The position numbers and the translations under genes are program-made. The notes under the pieces are model-generated. The model was given only the letters and a program-made list of their open reading frames with translations, did no database searches and was not told where the DNA came from. A stretch of 64,000 nt of DNA, taken from Ignelater luminosus (taxonomy: Eukaryota > Arthropoda > Insecta > Coleoptera > Elateridae). Of the stretch, positions 59,985-64,000 are shown piece by piece. How positions within the stretch are numbered: position 1 is the first letter of the stretch; every line of letters begins with the position of its first letter. The stretch is taken from assembly GCA_011009095.1 (NCBI GenBank), contig VTPC01090453.1:1-64000 (forward strand). Reading direction: 5' to 3'.

Positions 59985-61290
59985 CACGAACCGATCTGGT
60001 AATATGTTTGAGCGTCTAGAACGGGCCTTAAAAGGCTCAGGCCATGCAATAAAACATAAATTGACCCTTGACGATTCTGTCACTTTGAAAGGAAAATGAA
60101 GAATTTCAAAGAAAGCATATTCTCGTAGTTAATACCTTTGACAGTTATGTACTTTTTGAAGTGGATTATGGTACTTTTAGGCTAGCAGTAAAAAGAAAGT
60201 TTAGTTCTTAAAAAATTCGAAATCCCAAGATTTTAAAATTCTATTTTTGGAGCAAGATCTAAGGATTTGGAATCCCTGGGTTCTAGTGCCTACAATCCAA
60301 GTGGCGACCATAGTTTACCCTACTGTGTTTGTAATAAAAATGGTACAGTAGACGTAATATAAGAAAAACCTGGTGTACATAGAATTGATGGAAGTACGAT
60401 TTCCGGCAGGTTAGTTCCGTCATAAGGTACGGGAATGGTAATATTGCTATGAGGTAGCCTAATGGTCTGTTTTTCCTCACTCCGCCGTAAGTCTTTAGCA
60501 GACCCCTCAAAGGATGAGTGCTTGAGGCTGCTTATTTATGTCATGTGATCGAAAACAAAAACAAAAGAAACATTAAACTATAACTGACGTCTTCCTCCAT
60601 ACCATGCATCTTATGACGTAATTAAACAACCAGAAACCGTCTATGTACTCAAACCCGGCCAGTAAATTTTATGTACATCAAAATTAATTCTTTGAAAACC
60701 AATCAGCCGATTTGATTTTTTCAAACTCCACTGCTTTCTGGTATTGAAGACCTCTAATTTGATGTGCTATATGCTATATCATCTAATTTAAAATTTTAAA
60801 GTGGGGGTGGCTGGAGCTTAAGGGTAGAATCTTAATCGAGAACTTTGTACATAGTTTAGTTTCCCCCTCCCGGTATTAGAAAATGCCCTTGAAGTTATTC
60901 CAATATGTTTTTTGGTTTTCAAGATATTCAGGGTGGGAAGTTTTAAAATGATCACCCTATATGTCAGGTACTGATCGTCTTTCTTGTAGAAAAAGTCAAT
61001 TGCACCAATTTTTTGTTTACCAGTGGATCTAATGAATGTTTACTTAAGATCAAGATAACAGGGAGTTTCTACAGACAGTTTTCTAATTTTCTAATTTAAA
61101 TATTTTTGGAATATTTTTGCAAAGAATTCTAGGAGAGTGTGTCAGAAACTAATTAATTGAACTTTTAAAGCATTTTGAATTTATCCTGTATAAAGTAAAA
61201 ATTGTTACAAAAAATTTATTTTTACACTGATTTTTCTGTAAATTCTCAGTCTCGTTCGTTTTGCCTTGATCATTATTTCAAAATTGAGCA
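59985..61290. other. repeat-like DNA, no gene recognised
   Basis: TCACCCTATATG at 60952-60963 is a transposon terminus, with related GATATTCAGGGTGGG at 60923. The partner is unclear. No coding region. Confidence 0.35.
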
Positions 61291-61294
61291 AACG

Positions 61295-64000
61295 CAAAAT
61301 TATTATTTATTTATTTATTGTGCTGAACAGGCCTTGTAGGCCTAGGGCAATTACATTGTAATATAGTGCTCAAAAATCATTTTACAAGATTAAATTTAAA
61401 ATTAAAATTAAATTCAAATTACGGTATGATAAAATGCTTCACCACTCCTCTCCACTCCCTTCTGTCTCTAGCTTTTATTCTCCATTTCCTGATACCTGCC
61501 GCCGTGATGTCATCTTGTACACTATTCATCTATCTATTCCTAGGTCTTCTCTTTCTTTTTTCTACCAATTGGACCTTTGTATATATACCACCTTTGTCAT
61601 TCTATTTCTGTTTAACCTTTTGACATGTCCTAACCACCTCATTCTTTGTGATCTTACATATGTTCTTATTTTGGGGACTTTGTACTACATCTCAATGTCT
61701 CTATTTGTTCTTCTTTTCCAACCCGCCATAGATCACTCTCAGCATCTTCCGTTCCCACCTTTCCAACATCTCTTCGTCCGATCTTCTTAGTACTCATGCT
61801 TGGCAAGCATAAGTTACTGTTGGGCGAATAACCGTCTTATATAATCTTACCTTTGTGTTCTTGAATACATACTTGGACTTCATAAGTACGCTCAGACTGT
61901 CGTATTTTTTATTACCCTTTGATGTTCTGGCCTTTAATTCTGTTTGCTCTTGTCCTTTATCATCTAAACAAAGCTGTTCACTCTTTCAAAGTCGTATTCT
62001 TTTTCTTTCTATGTTGTTAGCTTTAAACAGTCCGCTTCTTCATGTTGTAAGTTTCCCATCATCATGCATTTTGATTTACTTTGGTTTATTTCCAACCTGA
62101 AATTCTCTGCCTGATTTTCAATTTTTTTAACATTTTTTTGTAACTTCTTTAGGGAGTTTGCTAGTATCGCCATGTCATCTGCAAACGCCATACATTGGTG
62201 CTCATTGTTAAAATTGTTCCTTCAGTTTTAATTTCGCTCTTTCTTATTACCACCTCCAGGACCATATTAAATAATATGGTGGAGAGACGGTCTCACTGCG
62301 AATTCCTCTGATTTGTAGCCTTTCCATATTACTTTGTTCTTTGCTTTGTCCAGCGTCATTTTTATCGACCTAATTAGCTTTCTTGGTATCTCGAGTTGTT
62401 CTAGTGCTTGGTACATTTTATTTCTATCAATTTGATCGTATGCCTAACTAAAGTCTATGAATAAGGCGTAAATTATTATCTTGTTATCAAGTTATCTGAA
62501 TTTCTTTCATAGCAAAGATTTGATCTGTTAGGTCTGAATGCTGCTTGATATTCGCCCAGGGTACTCTCAAAGTAGAAATTCAGTCTTACTCTCAATGTCT
62601 GCGTTAATACTTTGTGGCAAATATCTAAAAGCGCAATGCCTCTATAATTCTCAGCCTTCAGGCGATTTCCTTTCTTATATATCTGGCAAATTAACTCCTG
62701 AATGAGTTCGTATATTTGTCTTTTTATCTCTCTTCCGCCAGCTTTTTCCGAGACTTTTATTGTTTTTGAATCCATCTATTATATTGTTAATCTCTTCTTA
62801 TGATGGAACTTGTATTCTTATGATATCTTCTCCGATAGTAAAATTTTGATCTTGGCTTTCCTCTTGTCCATTCAATAATTCCTGGAAATTCTTCTTTTGT
62901 AATTATTTTCTTTTCGATGTCCGCTGTGCATTTGTTTTATTTGATCTTATTTCTTTTTTTTGAAATTTTTCCTCCATTACTTTAACTTTATTTTCATTAT
63001 ATTGTCTTTTTTTCTTTCTGCATACCTTTTTCATTTCTTGTCAGGCTTCTTTGTACTTCTGGATGAGATTTTCCTTTTTGTTTGTCAACATCTGTTTTCT
63101 CAGCCTCTTTTTAATTTCTGCCTTACTTCTACATTCTTCATCCAACCAATCTTTAACCTTACTATTTCTGATTTTATTTGGTATCACCACTTTATTTACT
63201 TTCGTTATCATTTCTTTCATGCGCTGCTACTTATTCTCTAATCGTGGGCTATGCTCATATTGATATATCTGCTTGTTTATCTCTTCCTCAAACTTCTTCT
63301 TAACTTCTTCGTTTTTCTGTTCTTCAATGTTGTATTCCCGTCGGATTTTTTTGTTTTATGCTTTCTTTACTGCCGTTTTCTGAGTTTTTTTTTACTAGTA
63401 ATTCTTACTAAAAAATGGTTCGAACTGCAGTCTGCTCCTCTCATAGACCTAACACTTATGATTAAGTGCTTATGCCTTTCTCCAATTAGGAAATGGTCGA
63501 TTCGATTTATAGTTTCCCCGTTTGACGATACACATGTTCCTTTGTGTATTTCTTTACGTTCTAATTGAGTACTTCTCGTTACCATCTTTTTTTCAATTGC
63601 GAAATGTATTAGTCGTTGACCATTGTCATTATTATCTTTGTGTTTAGTGTGCTTTCCAGTTATTTGTTTATATATATCCTCTGTTCCCACCTTTGCATTG
63701 GAGTCTCCCATGACTACTGACAGCCGATCATACATATTCCCTAGTTCTTTGTAGAAAATTGCGTTCACTTCCTCTTCTTTTTCTTCTGATGGGGCATGTA
63801 CGTTAATTATACTTATGTTGCGGTCGCTTCTTTTGATACGTATTGAGCACATTCTATCCGATATTGGGCTGAAGGTCAATATTCTTCCTTTTAACTTGGG
63901 AATCCCATTCCAAACATTCCACTACTTCCTCTGCTTTTAAGCATGGTCACGTCTTCTATTACTTCTCCTAATTGCTTGGTTTTTTTGTACGGTCATGAGA
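61295..64000 (-). pseudogene. LINE retrotransposon running out of the window
   Basis: On the minus strand the order is endonuclease (from beyond 64000 to 63367), linker, polymerase, and 3' tail. The endonuclease shows IINVHAPSEEKEEEV, VVMGDSNAKVG, NRIDHFLIGERH and CSSNHFLVR; the metal-site Asp of GDFN is kept, while SDH has become SNH. Polymerase pieces: CQIYKKGNRLKAENYRGIAL and RVRLNFYFESTLGEYQAAFR at 62500-62720, and MAFADDMAILANSLKKLQKN at 62009-62191 with the catalytic Asp pair. The 3' end is well marked by GCCCTAGGCCTACAAGGCCT (sense, near 61330-61348) and an (AAAT)n tail at 61301-61319. Frame shifts and stops are common in the linker and polymerase. At over 2.7 kb it is the longest LINE here. 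Confidence 0.85.

Noticed and set aside
63367-63879. Host gene of the craniofacial development protein 2 type
   Set aside because: Such database names are usually given to LINE endonucleases; here the polymerase, 3' signal and tail follow on the same strand.
1-64000. CRISPR arrays, tRNA or rRNA genes, bacterial operons
   Set aside because: No regularly spaced repeats, cloverleaf sequences or conserved rRNA segments were seen; the sequence is eukaryotic.

Overview
The window is AT-rich eukaryotic DNA and looks like an insect genome, quite possibly a beetle. That taxonomic call is an inference: it rests on several mariner subfamilies, insect-type non-LTR retrotransposons, a piggyBac relic and a DUF7869-type repeat gene, with almost no host coding sequence. 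No bacterial operon, tRNA, rRNA or CRISPR array is visible. Nearly every protein similarity I can see belongs to a mobile element.

Layout. 1-6.5 kb has little recognisable content apart from a worn mariner-like tail near 5.6 kb. 6.5-10 kb holds two LINE fragments in opposite orientation, then two GC-rich minisatellite blocks around a 122-bp tandem duplication. At 13.15-13.44 kb there is a CpG-rich patch with a perfect RFX X-box match, a candidate host promoter. 16.2-18.6 kb is a decayed LINE on the minus strand; 21.7-22.1 kb is a mariner scrap. 26-32 kb is a dense repeat cluster: LINE pieces, an apparently intact mariner (350-residue transposase), a MITE, and a second mariner broken by one frameshift. 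33.3-36.4 kb holds an LTR-element-like leader and a DUF7869-type relic split by a TTAA MITE. 39.2-40.5 kb is an intact DD41D element (356-residue transposase). The only convincing host coding sequence is one exon at 42974-43131, ending at a GTGAGT splice donor. 44.1-47.4 kb is a nest of three TA-inserted elements, two of them sitting in the 3' end of a LINE. 48.5-52.6 kb has two more LINEs, 55.7-57.5 kb a piggyBac carcass with its TTAA ends, and 61.3-64 kb a minus-strand LINE that runs out of the window.

How it fits together. The transposon genes are independent parasites and do not form a pathway. The two intact elements (27870-29163 and 39183-40472) have perfect terminal inverted repeats and full DDD triads, so they are either recent arrivals or still mobilisable. 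The short inverted-repeat elements may depend on transposases made elsewhere. The host exon at 43 kb, and perhaps the CpG-rich patch at 13 kb, suggest that much of the window is intron or flank of one or more host genes.
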